From: Lepidodermella squamata
Lineage: Eukaryota; Gastrotricha
DNA: 64,000 nucleotides
Direction: 5' to 3'
Assembly (NCBI GenBank): GCA_047495785.1
Contig: JBLDXI010000074.1
Location: forward strand, 806,001-870,000
In this document: piece after piece, positions 10,606 to 22,083 of the stretch
Position numbering within the stretch: the first letter of the stretch is position 1
Layout: each line of letters begins with the position of its first letter
The notes under the pieces: model-generated
The model's database searches: none
What the model was told of the DNA's origin: nothing
Seen by the model: only the letters and a program-made list of their open reading frames with translations
Position numbers and translations under genes: made by a program

Positions 10606-13600
10606 TCATCGGATAAACGTCTTCTCCTTGCGCGACAGGTGAATCGGAACGACTCGAACCGGGTTTTTGTACACGCACCAGTCGGCATCGGCATCGCGGC
10701 CGAACGTCGCCAGGGTGAGCGGGCGCACCGTGTCGGGCCACGCGAAGGTGACCGGGCCCTGCGGGGTGACGGCCGTCGCCTGCAGCACGTCGCGCCTGTC
10801 GTTTCGGAACGCGCTGATTTGCCGTTGCGTCTCGGCGAGCCGGGTGTGCCGCGGCTTGGCGCCGTTGCATGGGTGACCGGGGCCTGGCTCGACGCCGCCT
10901 GAGCCGGTTCGCCAGGCGCACTGGCACCCGTTGACGTCGTGCGGCTCCCAGCCGCAGTAGCGGTCGACTTCTTGCCGCTCTTTGGCGTAGTTAATCCGCG
11001 ACAGATTGTACATCAAATTAGCGTCGTGATGAGTCTAAATAAAATTAAGGAATTAGGTCAAATCAAACAGCCCAAAATAGGTATTTACCGAATTTCAGGC
11101 AAAATAGCGCTCGAATTTAATAACGATTTTTTGATCAAACTAAATTTCGATTTTTTTATTAATAATAAAAACTTAAGAAATATATTGGGTGTAGTGATCG
11201 ACGGTATTTAGGCTAAGAAATTTTATCTCCACTAAATTATGTTTATCCGTAAAATTAATTTTATTTTAAGAGTTAGAGATAAAAATAATTTTATTCTAGA
11301 CTTCTGACCCCATTCCGATTGTTGCGTTGCCTGAAAATGTCCCTTTTCAACCCGGATTGTCCTGGTTTCGAGTTCAGATCAATACAACACAAAAAAACTA
11401 ATATTTTTATTTTATTCTCTGGGAAGTTCGAGCTTAAAATATTTTGCGAAGCTCCAGAATCAGCCATAAATGCCGGTTTTGTTAAAATTACTAAAGAGGA
11501 ATATTAGGTTGAATAAAATTTAGCAGCTAAAATTCGATAAAAAATCAAGTTAAATTTAAAAAACGTGTCAGGTTTTTGATTTGTTACTGTTGCGTCACAA
11601 TAATGTGAACTTTGGACTCATTTTGAATTTTGAAGAGGACATTCAATCGGGTTATTCATTTTCGAAAAGCAAGCGAAAATGAAGCTCTTCAACCCTTTAG
11701 CTACCATCACGTCGTAACACGTGATCCGGGTATCTGTTACCGGTCCGGTCAAAAATTCACTTCTTTGCATAACATGAACAAACACGTTACACTTGGCCCG
11801 TGTTCACGCTAAATGTCATCTGTTAACCCCGTTATTTATTCGAAAAATGGGTCCAAAGATCACTCGCAAAACATGTGTCAAGTTTAGGCCTCTTTTACAT
11901 AATTTATAGAAAATCAAGGTGAGCTCATAAAGATTGATGAAAAAATACAGGTAGCCGCTGTATACTGATATGAAGCCCCAGGATTTTCCCTGGAATTTTC
12001 AGAGTTCACCTTGATTTTTGAAAAAATTCTGAAAATCGGCCTCGTTTGTCGACCGTGAGTAATCAAGTGATTTTTGGTAGCTACCAAGGTTTTGGAAACC
12101 GATTTATCACTTGATAAGCAAGTATAACGTGTTTATATTTTGCACGAACGCGTTAACTCGGGTTGGTTGGCAATATTCTCGAGCTTTTGGTTTTCAAAAC
12201 TTTTCACCGCCAAAAGTGAGTAAACTCGGATCTAGAGACGTCTTTATACATTTTTTGGAAAAAATATCACGAGTTAACACATTCGGTCTAATACGAGTCG
12301 GTCCGGTAGCTAAAGGGTTAAGGCTATTACATATTTCATCTGTGGGAGAAGTATCGATTACCGATTTATCAATTTCCTACCAACAATTTTGGGATTTTCA
12401 CCATCAAGATTGAGCTTTCTCGAGCGAAACGGAAACCGCCATTTGGCAGAGATGCTCTTCAAGACAGTGGCATCAACCAGTAACCACCGGACACCCAGGT
12501 TGAAGCGTCCCAGGGCCGAACCGGTAACAGATACCCGGATCACGTGTGTTACGACGTGATGGTAGCTAAAAGGTTAGGGTAAAGTGTGCCGTCGAAAATT
12601 CACGTCACAATGCTGGTCAAACCTGAAAGCCTTTATTACATCATACGCAGGTTATGAAATAATGGCTAAGTTGAGATAATATGAATTTTTTCTTAAGGAA
12701 TTACGCTAAATAAATTAATATCTTGGACCAAAATTATTTTTATCTTTAAGGAGAAAATTATTTTTAAGGTCTAAAATAGCTTCGATCACTACACCCATTC
12801 TCTTCCAGCTTCTCTATTTTCTATTTCTATTTCTATTTTCAACAAATCTAAAAGACACCTTCAAGGTACATTATATACTAGGTTCCGATTCTAGCGAAAT
12901 TTCGCCCTACTTTAATTAGGATCTGTTGATATTTCCGATCACCTTCGAAATTTTGCGCGAGTTTCCTATTTTCATTTTCAAAAAAAAAAATTCGGTATTC
13001 TGACTAGAGTCAGAACTGAAACAGCGAGTGATCCAAGTGAGCAACCGATATAGGGTTCCAGCGCTAAATTTGAAGATTTGGTACTAGATTTCCAAAGAAA
13101 TTCCGGCTTTCAATTATTCCTTCGAATTCTCAATATTTTGTTCATCTATAATTCTAGCATCATCGCCATCATCTCCAACTGGAATATAAAATAATCTAAA
13201 TCCTTGGCAACTTTTATTGTCAAAATTCAAGATCAAGAAGTTGGAAAAATCAATTCGGGAGAAATTTCACGTTGCAATCAGCATCGCGATAAACTTGTGT
13301 ACTTTCGAAGGTCATTAGCAATTCGTTTTCTATTCATTGAAGTTGGAACCCTTTAGATCGAAGTTCAAAATTTTAAGAGCGAGATTTTAAAACGAAGATC
13401 AGCAAAATTATCTAAATGGGGACAACCATCCAAGTCTTTCCCGAAATAAAGGTCAGTTTCCGCTGTTATTCAATTTCCGCAATTAGACTTTTCAAATTTG
13501 CGGGACATTCAGATAAAACGGAAATAATTTAATTTGTCATCGTAAATTGCGAAAAGCTAACCTGCCACATTCTGATGTTGAACGGTTCGTTGAGGCTCTG

Positions 13601-13780
13601 GCAGCCACTGCGCATCTGCTCGTTGTACCACCGCTTCTGGTCGACCTCGCACAGGTGGTTCCAAACGCGGCTTCGGATGCGCTCCTCTTTACCCGAATCG
13701 CCGCCCTCGGTAAAATGCGGAAAAATGTCCCGCTCGCGACGACCATTGCACCGAACCATAATTATTTGTTGTAAATTCAA
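10606..13780 (-). CDS. Unidentified gene, two GC-rich exons
   Basis: Exon A spans about 13780-13562 and ends in CAG|GTTAGC, phase 0. Exon B spans 11034-10606, starts after TTTATTTAG, phase 0, and ends at TGA. Joining them keeps one frame of about 215 codons. Exon A encodes RCNGRRERDIFPHF and a stretch with Cys, Trp and Tyr; exon B encodes HHDANLMYNLSRINYAKE, then CGWEPHDVNGCQCAW and a Pro/Arg-rich region. Both exons are much richer in GC than the surrounding DNA. The true start is not visible: the first in-frame ATG in exon A (13757) is not followed by a signal sequence, so an upstream exon is likely. The cysteine pattern suggests an extracellular protein, but I recognise no family. The intron of about 2.5 kb contains the element at 11186-12797. 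Confidence 0.5.
11186..12797. mobile_element. 1.6 kb terminal-inverted-repeat element, non-autonomous
   Basis: The ends are TGGGTGTAGTGATCGA (11186-11201) and its exact complement (12782-12797). Sub-terminal AGATAAAAATAATTTT is also inverted at both ends. Inside, a second pair of inverted arms of about 60 bp (about 11690-11752 and 12520-12575, CGTGATCCGGGTATCTGTTACCGG core) brackets the middle. No transposase-like frame is seen. It lies inside an intron. No convincing target-site duplication was found. Confidence 0.7.
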
Positions 13781-15767
13781 AAAACCTAACCAGTATAACT
13801 AAAAACGATTTTTTTAATATTACAGAGATGTAAAATTACACTCGGAAAGAGGTAATTAAAGTCAATTAAGAGTTCCGTCCTTTTTTCATTCTATTTAAAA
13901 GGTCATTCTCATTACGAGGAGTATTAAATGCGATAAAGAGCAAAAAATTGTTCATTAAACTGTATATTTTTAATTTCATATGAATGCGAGTTTTTTGCGA
14001 CCGCCTTGCTATTCAATAACAAAACACTTTCAAGAGAGGCAGAGAGGGGGGAGAAGACGGCTTGATAATACACGTCTTATAAATCATTACTGTTATTGAT
14101 TGCGCGTGTCTACAGCGCACTTTCAGCTTTTTATGAGTACGCGTCAAGGCATCCAAGGCAACGCGAATAACGCCTTTGTGCATGCCTGCGCGCAACTCGT
14201 CAGGTGAAAATTGGGGTTTAACTAATTTTTTTCACATATTTTGACACCTATATCAAATTAACGAGCGAGACAAGGCGAAGCGATTGATATACATCCCTAG
14301 TATTGGCGGAAAAAATGTTATATCGGCATTTTCACTTGGTCATGAGCCGTCATTTATTATTGAATTAATACTATTATTTTTTAGTCGCCTCAGCGTGCTA
14401 AGTGACGTATAGTAGTTCTTTTATTACACCTGTTAGACACGTTTTTTTCTGCTGCTAAGGTATATAAGGCGAACAACTTGAATTGTTAATAATAATGCGC
14501 ACTTGTTCGATTTCTTTGTCTTGCTTAATTAATATTTATTACAAGTGGCGCCTTTTTAATTTCAGGTGGCATCGGCAGTTCCGGTGAATTCGGTCACTGT
14601 TCGCAGCAAAAAATGAGTTTTTTAGCCGGTACTTTTGCAGATCGGTTGTTCCTGATGTATCGACCTCAACTGGTTTACAATAAAAATGAAAAATCGTGAA
14701 TGCAACTTTAATGATAATATTGTGTATTATGAAATGAGGATTTTTTCCTATACTCGAATTTATCTGAGCAGCTCATGAATCAGATTTTAGCTAATCACCC
14801 GTTCCTAAGAAAAAAATTAGAATCTTGAAATTGAAAGGATATTCGGAAAAATTCCCAAAAGTTGAAACCCCAAAAATTTGGGGTCTTCAGCACAAAAATA
14901 TCGGATTTCGAATTATTGCCAGAATTAATTGCGATTTATTTCCGCTATAATCGGTCAGTTTATGTGCTTCAGTTTGCAGAGTCGATATCGATTTCAATAT
15001 CGATTTTACTAAGCAGTGATTTTTCCGATATCAGCAGTCTCGACAGCATCATAACATGTTTTTCTACCTATAGGATCTATAGGACCATCGAGTGGTATGC
15101 CATCGGGGGCCGGCATCGGTATCAATCAAGTATAAAACTGAAAATGCTGCAACAAAACTTGTAACGGTTGCTGAAATTCAAGAGTATTTGGTATTTCCCA
15201 ACTCTCATTTTTTTTACGTAAGGTATTTTTTTTAATTTTCCTATGATTAATTATGGTAAACGCGTCTCACCAGGTGTTTTTGCATCTCATCACCTTTCTT
15301 CATAAAAAAATTACATTTTTCCTATATAATATATTTACGTTACAACTTTTACCGGTATCATAATATCACCCCTCACATTTTTGCATACTAAATAATTGTA
15401 AGGCGGGTCAAATTTGATGATAATAAAGTAAGAATAATACAGGTCTCAATGTGTTGCCCTGAAAAAATGTGTTACAGCAATATTATATCTAATATACCAA
15501 AAGTAATAAAAACGTGTGCGAAAAATATCTCGGTGCAATGTGCGAATAAAAAGATAACAAATATTCTATTTTAATCTGCGCACAATATGTGAGATAATTG
15601 GCCATAGCCTAATCTCACCCTGTACGTGGGCTTGAGGGGGCGTCGTTGGGTTTGCTCAGCGATAAGGCACGCCGCTTAATAAATCCGCCCATAAAGCCGC
15701 CATAATTCGCTGTTATACATTTCGTAACAAAAAGCGTCCAAACCCGGTTCCGACTTGGTACTGAAAA
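13781..15767. other. Intergenic, 2 kb, no gene called
   Basis: Mostly AT-rich. A stretch near 14040-14210 is GC-richer but has no long frame with splice signals. Nothing here is supported as a gene. Confidence 0.45.
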
Positions 15768-16344
15768 ATGTTCCATCAACATCATCACGATCAATGGGTT
15801 CCGTCTCACGGCGGCAACGTTCCGCCAAATGCGATTGAGGGCGGCCGAAGCGCAACCGGCGAGCCGCTGTTCATCGCCCGTGGCCATCTTGCGGGTGATC
15901 TTGTCATCGGCAAGGTCCACCCGTCGCACAGGTGCGCCTACCTTGGCAATAACATGCAGGAGAAATCCGAGCACAGCTACGAAGTCTTGGTCAACAACGG
16001 CCGGTCGACTTACTACTGGCAACACGCCGCCAATGGCCAGGTCCCCCATGGCGCTGTCGAAGGTAATATTCGAAATAAATATTAAAAAATTAATTATAAA
16101 TAATTTAAACAAATTTAAGGTGGCCGCACTCACACTGGCGAGCCCCTGTACGTTGCCCGGGCTCACCCGCCTCCGGAGCCTCATGGTAATTTTTTCTGAA
16201 TTTTTCCCGATTTTTTTGTAATTTTTTGTAATTTCTTTAGGACTTCACCCAGGTAAGCTGCATGCCAGCCAAGGTTGCGCCTGGATTTCCTTCAACGGTA
16301 CCGAGCACCGCATGACCCACTACGAAGTGCTGTGCAGGCGCTAA
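15768..16344 (+). CDS. DM9-repeat protein 1 (154 aa)
   Basis: Exons 15768-16062, 16120-16185 and 16241-16344; GT-AG introns of 57 and 55 bp, both phase 1. The product carries tandem DM9 (DUF3421-type) repeats: a W-[x]-P-start, NVPPNAIEGGRS, GEPLFIARG, GKVHPSHRCAY, SYEVLV, then a second set with GQVPHGAVEGGRT, GEPLYVARA, GKLHASQGCAW and a final YEVLC. No signal peptide or membrane helix is visible. DM9 proteins in insects and oysters are cytosolic or surface lectin-like sensors that bind mannose; a role in recognition is inferred from that. It is the first of three tandem plus-strand DM9 genes. The start follows an AT-rich leader and aligns with the starts of the neighbours. Confidence 0.92.
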
Positions 16345-17162
16345 TAATTGAGCGCGCAAAGAAAACCCCGCCAGCAATAATTGATTTGACCTATTTAAAC
16401 ATAAATCGCGTCCCTGTGTAATTTCCTAATAATTGTGACCTATATAAAATAATCGTTGCTATTATATATCAAATTATATTTTATTTTTATTGTAATAATA
16501 ATAATAATATTGGGACACAAGTTTTTCCTTGTTATTTCAAACTCCCGACTTCGCAATGGTGCTGCTTTGACATTGTACATAGAACATCGGCGGGGTTTTA
16601 TTTTGGATTTTTTCCGACCCGCCACTATTATACTAACGTAACTTAACCATATAACATTCCGGCGTCTTTTGCCTGAACTCGGCTCCTATACTAAAACACT
16701 TCAGCTACAACATCTGCCTTCGGTTTAAATGCTGTAATTTATTCACTATTCAAGGTGCTATTTTCGCCAATAAAAATCGACGCTGAAAGATGCTTTTTTG
16801 TAATGCAAAAATGAGAAAATTCTCGATACTGGGACGAAAAGAGGAGTAGCATTACAGCCTTAATTGCTAAAATGCCCTAGAAATGTCCACCTATAATGAA
16901 GGTTATACAAGGCATAATCGCGCTCTGATTCACGTGGAAAAAAACTTGAGTGGAAAAAAGTTTGAGTTTCAGCCAAAAAAGGCGTGTAACCCATAATATT
17001 GCGCAACGTGCAAGTGTTGTGTAACAATAATAATATTAAAATTAATACAACACGCGAATGGACTTCAAACAAGACATAAGATTTTCGTGTTGAAAATTTA
17101 TACAAGGTAGTATTCATTTCAACTCTCAATTCCTAACACCTGAAAGCTGAAACTAACCAAAA
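16345..17162. other. Intergenic between DM9 genes
   Basis: AT-rich; includes an ATA/ATT-rich low-complexity patch around 16456-16512. No exon recognised. Confidence 0.45.
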
Positions 17163-18266
17163 ATGGCTCGCAAGTAAGCATTAACCTTCTATAAGTATTT
17201 TGATTATTATTTCATCAAATCATTTTCCCGTTATGAAGGATGGAATGTTGGCGCTGGGTTCCGGCCGAACACGGTTATGTTAGCGATGAGGCTGTTGAAG
17301 TCGGCCGAAGTGGTCTAACTGGCGAGTTGATGTTTGTCGGGCGAGTTTTCGACGCTAGCTCCGGCAGCATGATTCCAGGTCTCATTTTGCTCAATTTTTT
17401 CTCAATTTTTAAATTTCCGTTTTTCACAGGAAAAATTATTCCTAGTCACGAGGCTTGTTATTACGGGTCGCATGGTGAAGAACATCGATCTGAGCATTAC
17501 GAAGTGTTAACTGCTCGAAAACGCTGCCACTTGGCCTGGCTGCCGGCCTCGGGCGGCCAGGTACCAGCTGGTGCCATCGAAGGTGGTTTCAACACAAAAA
17601 CCTGTGAACCTATTTTCATCGCCCGTGCTGTTCCAAGCTCCGAACCTGAAGGTAGGAGGATTTATTTTCATATTAAATTGGGCGAATTTTTAGTTCTTAT
17701 TTCAACAATTTGAGAGTCCCATTGGTTCTATGTCAATTGAGCAAACGAAAATTGGGCAACGAAAATAGAGCAAGGGCTTTTGAGCAACGATATTAGAGCA
17801 AACGAATTTAGAGCAAAACGACTTTTCGGCAAAATGAGATTAGAGCAAAACGACACGAGAGCAAATTTAATATTAATGGCAGCTGTTATTTATTGTAAAT
17901 AAAATTTGCTCTAATCTCATTTTGCCGAAAAGTCGTTTTGCTCTAAATTCGTTTGCTCTAATATCGTTGCTCAAAAGCCCTTGCTCTATTTTCGTTGCCC
18001 AATTTTCGTTTGCTCAATTGACATAGAACCGTCCTATTTAGGCTTGGGTTATCGAAAAAATTATATTTTAAAAAAATTTTAAATTTCGGAAATAAATTGT
18101 AATAATTTTCAATTTTTTTGTTTTTAATTGAATTTTTATGCATTTTTCAGGGCTGCACGGTGGTCGCCTGACGCCATCGGAAGGCTGTGCCGTTATTTCC
18201 TATGGTGGTCATGAAATAGCTGCAATTTCCTACGAAGTCTTATGCGCCAAGTACCTTTACGTCTGA
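17163..18266 (+). CDS. DM9-repeat protein 2 (162 aa)
   Basis: Exons 17163-17173, 17239-17378, 17430-17651 and 18151-18266. The first exon is only 11 nt (ATGGCTCGCAA); joining it restores MARK before the ECWRWVPAEHG start, aligning with the MAHKQ start of DM9 gene 3. Two DM9 repeats follow: YVSDEAVEVGRS, GELMFVGRV, PGKIIPSHEACYYG and HYEVL, then GQVPAGAIEGGF, CEPIFIARAV, GGRLTPSEGCAV and SYEVLC. The final intron (17652-18150) is swollen by a hairpin element. An AATAAA follows the stop at about 18371. Same inferred role as its neighbours. It is more divergent, with Cys replacing Gly in the second GEPxxxAR motif. Confidence 0.9.
17724..18030. repeat. 307 bp hairpin element with GAGCAA-rich arms in a DM9 intron
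   Basis: Arms of about 125 bp (17724-17848 and 17906-18030) are near-perfect inverted copies beginning GGTTCTATGTCAATTGAGCA. Within each arm the word GAGCAA (often TAGAGCAAA) recurs every 15-20 bases. The loop is AT-rich. No coding frame. It is the reason this intron is about ten times longer than its siblings. Confidence 0.88.
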
Positions 18267-18835
18267 TAAATCACAAATCTGAGCCTGCTAATTGGTGGAT
18301 CCTGTACATTTTCTATCTTAACCAATAATATTGTTGCTATTTACACAGTAATTAACGGGTTGTATGTTTGCAATAAAAATGTTATTATTCATGTACAATT
18401 TATTAAATTTTATTATTAAATTTTACCAAAGCATCTAGAAATTTTCAAACCTAAAATTGTCAGTTCTTAGAAATTGTTATTGTTGCCTTCAAATTTCCAA
18501 TACGATAAGAGGATGAATAATTGAAGAAAAAAAAGATAAAAAGGCCGGTACCAAGGTGGATCCAGGATCCAGGACACACATAATAACGACGCGAAAATTA
18601 GCCTTATCTCCCAGCCGCACACAACATTTTTTCTCGATAATTCGCAGTCTGGTCACCCTGTGACAAGCAAAGAAAAAATGTAACGAAAAAAATAAGAATA
18701 ATAATATATGTTTATGATACCCGTGCGATAGTAATAAAAATACCGTAATTAGCAGGTGGTGTGATAACAAAACAAGCCGGCGTGGCGTGAGTAGGTTAGC
18801 GGCTAATCGGAATTCTACCGCCGATAAGAAATCCC

Positions 18836-18843
18836 TATAAAAA
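18836..18843 (+). promoter_or_regulatory. Probable TATA box of DM9 gene 3
   Basis: TATAAAAA sits about 96 bp upstream of the ATG at 18932, leaving room for a short 5' leader of about 65 nt. Preceded by GC-rich TACCGCCGATAAG. Confidence 0.5.
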
Positions 18844-18931
18844 AGCAGCTGTAGCACCGGCTTGAGTACTTCATTGCTTTTCGACTGTCTCCAATTCCGG
18901 ACAAATTTTTTCGAATTAAATTCCCGAAATA

Positions 18932-19905
18932 ATGGCGCACAAACAAGACTGCCCACGATGGGAAGCCGCCAGCAACGGCTCCGTCCCGCCCAATGCCGTC
19001 GAAGCCGGTCGAAGCGCCCATGGTGACGTCATGTTCGTCGGCCGTGCCCAGTGCGAGGGTGACCTAGTACCTGGTAAGGTGCTGCCCAAGGACAGGGTGT
19101 GCTATGTTGGGTGCAATAACCACGAGCACGGAGTTGCGACCTACGAGGTTCTGGTCAACTGCGGCAACTGCAAGCTGGTCTGGATCCCGGCGGCTAACGG
19201 CCAGGTCCCGGCTGGTGCCATCGAAGCCGGCCGCACCAAGACTGGCGAGCCGCTCTACGTCGGCCGCGCTGCGGTAAATTTAGCATGATTTCTATTAATT
19301 TCGGAATTTTCATTCTGGAAGCTATCCTAAATGAGGAATTTTGTTGTGTTAGACTCGAAAAATTGTAGATGCGAGTAGAAATCCCTATCTTCCCCATCTT
19401 CCTCTTCCCCCTCATTCTTTACCTTTGCTTCCTCACAAATTCATTCTCAATTACCATCATCCCCTTTCTTTCCCTTTCTTTCCCTATTCTTCCCCTTATG
19501 TACAATCCATAATAATTTTCTTTCCCTGTCTCTTCCCCTTCTTTTCCTTTCTTCTCCTTTTATTTCCTCTCCTTCCCCATTCTTTCCCCTCGGTTCCCTA
19601 TTCTTCCCCTTTCCTTTTCCCATCACCCCCCTTCATCCCTTTACCCCACCTTTTCATTGTAATCTTTGAAATTTGACGTATAATGTGTAAATATTATTCT
19701 CTAGCTCCTATCCGAGCCGACTGGCCAACACGCCGGCAAGGTCCACCCATCGCAAGGCTGCGTTTGGATTCCTGTAAGTTGCCATTAATAGCTCTCATCG
19801 AATTTTGAAAATAACCACTTTTTTCTCATCATTTTTCAGTACTGCGGCCACGAAGAACGCGTCTACAACTACGAAGTTCTGTGCCAACAATTCTTGTTCT
19901 ACTAG
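18932..19905 (+). CDS. DM9-repeat protein 3 (158 aa)
   Basis: Exons 18932-19273, 19705-19773 and 19840-19905; introns are phase 0. The product starts MAHKQDCPRWEAA and has the most canonical DM9 tandem: SVPPNAVEAGRSAHGDVMFVG, PGKVLPKDRVCYVG and TYEVLV, then GQVPAGAIEAGRT, GEPLYVGRA, GKVHPSQGCVWI and NYEVLC. Exons are strongly GC-rich, with C/G-ending codons, against AT-rich introns, suggesting high expression. The first intron carries a long pyrimidine tract. Possible TATA box at 18836; AATAAA at 20075-20080. Family role as for the two genes upstream. Confidence 0.93.
19384..19665 (+). repeat. Pyrimidine-rich low-complexity tract
   Basis: About 280 bases of almost pure C/T (CTTCCCC, TCTTTCCC repeats) within intron 1 of DM9 gene 3. 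The open frame across it is an artefact of composition. Confidence 0.8.
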
Positions 19906-20359
19906 ACGAAAAAGTGGAAAGCGCGTAATCAGGGTTGATATGAAATGGTGTCGACACGCTTGGCTGAACAATATCATCTTAAAGGCTTGAAGTTATTAGC
20001 ATGTATTTTATGCTATTCATGAGATGCCTCTTTGTAATAATCCTGTTTACGCTCTGTTAATCTAAAATACAACAAATAAACTGCCCGTTTTACCTGTCGG
20101 TGATTTCTTTCAACTGTTTGGTTGAAGACTCCCGTCTGCGGAAGAAACGTTTTTGTTATATATTTTCTCTTGCCAGATCAGAGGCGATAGATCTTCTGAT
20201 AAGTAGCAGAAGATTATGAGTAGGCGTATATAGTATGCAATTTTCATGAAAAATAATCGAAATTAGCATAATCGATAATAGCATGGCCTTCTGGATTTTA
20301 TTCGGTTTGCTTCTCAAACGATCATGATTCAAAAGCAATGAGCGGCGTTCAACGGGTTG

Positions 20360-21008
20360 CTAAGTTCGGTGGACATAGGTGGAAAATAGTTTGAACTGGC
20401 GATGTGTCAGTAATTGGTATACCACAACATTGATCATGCACAACGTGACACTGAAAGCCACCGGATTCGTCGAAAAAGGCTCTGGCGATGCCGTGCTGTT
20501 ACATTTGTCCTTATTGTTGCAACAATACCTATAAGTCGTAATCGGAGAAAATGACTTCGTCCACAAATAATTGAGAGCCATTATTTTAAACAAACTGGTG
20601 AGTTTCTTGGCCGTCGTTGTAGAAATCAAGCGGCTGGCAGTATAGGACACAACCTTTCGTGACGATCCTAGAACAGCAGTCTTGAACAACAGTTTTCTGA
20701 AAAACAGGAAATTGTTATTTTGAATTTTTAAAATAATTTTTTGCGCAAAATAGAAATAAATTAAGTACATAATTAAATTATATATTTTTGAATTTTCCGG
20801 AAATATATTTACGTAACAATAGCCGTCAGGTATTGAGCAGTTTGGCGCCGAGTTTGACCAGCACACAATTCCATCTATAGGATAAAAATCCAACTATTCG
20901 ATATTTTTTACTTGACAAATATTCTAACATCAAACCTGTAATTTTTGTGAAAATTGTCAAAATGACAAAAACCAGCACATTTTGCAGCGGCTGGTTTGTC
21001 GTCACCAT
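20360..21008 (-). CDS. Ly6/uPAR three-finger protein, GPI-anchored (134 aa)
   Basis: Exons 21008-20936, 20874-20813, 20696-20596 and 20528-20360 (all GT-AG, phases 1, 0, 2). After an N-terminal hydrophobic signal (NVLVFVILTIFTKIT) come ten cysteines in the three-finger order: C, C, C, CC, C, C, CC, C. The last two groups form the family's hallmark YCCNNKDKCN. A hydrophobic C-terminal stretch (FSVTLCMINVVVYQLL) after a short polar spacer is a GPI-anchor-type signal. Such proteins act at the cell surface as receptor modulators or junction components. The frame changes between exons 3 and 4, so a single open frame misreads the gene. AT-rich introns; strand opposite to the DM9 cluster. Confidence 0.85.
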
Positions 21009-22083
21009 GATATACTGTAAAATTACTGAGCAATTTATATTATTTGAAAATCGTGACTTGATTCACGTTGAAATGAACTCAAAAGCAGTACGACTGTTGC
21101 CGGCTTTATGTTGAATAGAAAGCGGTTCTATTTTTTTAGCGCTAATGAAAGGTTGGCAACGCTATTCAACGGGTTGCCATCTGATTCACCTGCTGTACCC
21201 TGAGGTGATATGGCATTCCTGAACAGCAAAGGACCCTGAATTTTAATTTAAAAAAAATTGATAAAAATACAAAGGGAAATTTGGGCTTAAATATAAATGA
21301 ATATAAAATTGATTTTTAGAGGAAAATTAACACGGTCTAAATGTTGGGGAATCTAGGGCTAGTTCCAGGATCTAGGGCATCCCCGTTGTGGGAGTTTTTC
21401 AATTTTTTTGATACAGAATATCTTTTAGGATCCAAATCGGAACCAAATTTTCGGTGAGCGGAACCAAACATTTGCTGTTTTGCTGTTTGACATCAACTCG
21501 ATTTCAGCCCTTGAAAGTACCCTCGGGCATTTTCAGCAGGCCGAAATCTCGTTTCTGCCCTCAACACCGTTAAGGTTAAGGATTCCTGAATTTCTCTATG
21601 GAAAATGATGAAGGCGGATTTGTTATTTCAACTGCGATAAGTCAAGTGCTGCGATTATTAGGAAACATAGGTAGATTAACTTGCAGGCATATGCATTGAA
21701 CATACTTATTTTTAGTCAATTCCCGACTCGACTAATATAAATTTTATCATAACCTCTTCTACGGTAATTGTTCCCCGCCGGCGATAATATTTTTATTTAA
21801 TCGAGAAGGGTCAAAAAATAATAAGGTTCCAGAAAACTTCAAAGCGAATAAAGCAATTCAGTCAAGCTTCAAGCTGGAAACTTTAGAAGACGTAAATAAT
21901 TCAGGTCAATAACTTTCGGAACCAATATAATATTCAATATAATATTTCACAGTTCAGAGCATACATCCAAATCTCCATCCACGAGTTCAATATCCAGTAA
22001 TTTTCCCCAGAAATGTGAGAAAACTCCCATCAGCAATTTCTTGTTCAAATCGGCTTGCAATTGCACTTGCTTGTTGGCCCGCT
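21009..22083. other. Intergenic, no gene seen
   Basis: Upstream of the Ly6 gene and downstream of the first GTPase gene. AT-rich with no exon or repeat I can support. Confidence 0.45.

Noticed and set aside
15615-16184. 189-codon minus-strand open frame
   Set aside because: Opposite strand of the first DM9 gene; no motif, and the DM9 frame explains the GC bias.
19425-19676. 83-codon Pro/Phe/Ser-rich frame
   Set aside because: Translation of a pyrimidine tract inside an intron of DM9 gene 3.
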